5,922 nucleotides of DNA from Rikenellaceae bacterium. Lineage in GTDB: Bacteria > Bacteroidota > Bacteroidia > Bacteroidales > UBA932. Below are positions 5,234-5,922 of the stretch, one piece after another. The stretch spans positions 1 to 5,922 of the forward strand of contig JAAZIW010000185.1 of NCBI GenBank assembly GCA_012800665.1, in the 5' to 3' direction. Numbering within the stretch: the stretch's first letter is position 1; every line of letters begins with the position of its first letter. Position numbers and translations under genes: made by a program. The notes beneath the pieces are model-generated. The model ran no database searches. It was not told where the DNA came from and worked only from the letters and a program-made list of their open reading frames with translations.

Positions 5234-5922
5234 ATGAAAAAACTTCTTTTATTTGCAGTTGCCCTTTTCGTTAGCGCAGCTTCCTTTGCACAGGAATCTA
5301 ACCTCGATGCAAGCGGCAACATTCAAAAAGGCCCCTATGAGACCAATGCATTCAAAGACAACTGGTTTGTTGACTTTGGCGGAGGTATCCAGTGGACTAC
5401 CACCAACTTTAAGATTAGTAATGGTGTTGGTTGGGCTGGTAACATCAATGTGGGCAAATGGTTCACTCCGGAATACGGAGCCCGTATCGGCGCCCGTTTC
5501 GGAACTTCTCCCTGGGAGGCAAACAAAAATACTCCCGTGCTTGATATAAACGGCTTCCAATTCTGGAAAGCAGACGTGCTTTGGAACTGGAGCAGTTTCT
5601 TCAAGGGCTACAGCGATTCCCGCAAATTTGATTTCATTCCCTTTGTAGGTTTCGGTATGGTTATGGCTTACAGCTCTGACACAGACAACTTCCTCAAAGG
5701 CAACAAGGAGTTCGGTTTCGAGGCCGGTGTTCTTCTTAATTATGCTCTTGGCAGGAATTTCGCTCTTAACCTCGAATTGAGCAGCCAGCTCAATAAAGAG
5801 AAAGCATTTGCTCTCAACCCGAATCACAATACCGGCAGGGTTCCGTTCATCGGATTCCCCACCGTTACTTTCGGCGGCGTATATAAGTTCGAGCGTGCCG
5901 ACTGGACCCGCAAGTCTTCCAC
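5234..5922 (+). CDS. OmpA-family outer membrane protein, N-terminal beta-barrel (3' truncated by window)
   Basis: The visible part has 229 complete codons and runs off the right edge. A signal peptide (1-19, MKKLLLFAVA start, SFA then Q20) leads to a barrel of alternating aromatic and Gly-rich strands: DNWFVDFGGGIQW (42-54), YGARIGARFG (81-90), DFIPFVGFGMVMAY (133-146), FGFEAGVLLNYALG (160-173), FALNLELSSQL (176-186) and TVTFGGVYKFERADWT (210-225). The order and wording recall Porphyromonas Omp40/41 (Pgm6/7), where a similar last strand is followed by a short coiled coil and an OmpA peptidoglycan-binding domain; that domain would be outside the window. The role is probably to anchor the outer membrane to peptidoglycan. 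It is preceded by its own promoter and an A-rich AAAACAATAAAAGC leader typical of highly translated genes in this phylum. It is a separate transcription unit from the bat operon, though read-through is possible. Family is fairly sure; full length is unknown. Confidence 0.85.
   Translation, partial: MKKLLLFAVALFVSAASFAQESNLDASGNIQKGPYETNAFKDNWFVDFGGGIQWTTTNFKISNGVGWAGNINVGKWFTPEYGARIGARFGTSPWEANKNTPVLDINGFQFWKADVLWNWSSFFKGYSDSRKFDFIPFVGFGMVMAYSSDTDNFLKGNKEFGFEAGVLLNYALGRNFALNLELSSQLNKEKAFALNPNHNTGRVPFIGFPTVTFGGVYKFERADWTRKSS

Noticed and set aside
5249..5827. 192-codon minus-strand frame opposite the ompA-like gene
   Set aside because: The plus-strand frame has a promoter, signal peptide and recognisable barrel strands; the antisense translation shows no domain or signal.

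Overview
The window looks like chromosomal DNA of an anaerobic member of the Bacteroidota, most likely Bacteroidales. This rests on a bat (Bacteroides aerotolerance) gene cluster, a promoter of the TTTG / TAnnTTTG type used by the primary sigma factor of this phylum, signal peptides whose mature proteins would start with Gln, and an OmpA-like porin resembling Omp40/41 (Pgm6/7) of Porphyromonas. I could not run any search, so family names come from recognised motifs and architecture.

Layout: 1-5131 is one tightly packed + strand operon. It starts inside batA (VWA/MIDAS membrane protein; N-terminus off the left edge). It continues with batB (575-1576, complete VWA membrane protein), batC (1573-2283, secreted TPR protein with a Q/N/D-rich tail) and one 946-codon frame (2291-5131) that fuses BatD to BatE. 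Gene junctions are 1 base, a 4-base ATGA overlap and 7 bases, so the genes are almost certainly co-transcribed. In this phylum moxR (AAA+ ATPase) and a DUF58 gene usually lie upstream of batA; here they would be outside the window.

The spacer 5132-5233 holds a well-formed promoter whose -33 element overlaps the batDE stop codon, a second -7-like element, and a perfect 14-bp palindrome in the leader. No GC-rich hairpin with a T-run (intrinsic terminator) is visible there. From 5234 to the right edge runs the start of an outer-membrane OmpA-family protein (signal peptide plus beta-barrel); the peptidoglycan-binding domain expected in this family would lie beyond the window.

How the parts work together: by the positive-inside rule, the VWA domains of BatA and BatB, the TPR domains of BatC and BatE, the beta domains of BatD and the terminal SH3b domain all face the periplasm. 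Only the helical domain of BatD (about 475-604) is cytoplasmic. This fits a membrane-anchored periplasmic complex; its biochemical activity is not established. The system is known rather than new. The most notable points are the BatD-BatE fusion with a retained internal signal-like segment, the Ala/Ser/Thr-rich linker behind it, and the regulatory layout upstream of ompA. I saw no tRNA, rRNA, CRISPR array, insertion sequence or minus-strand gene.
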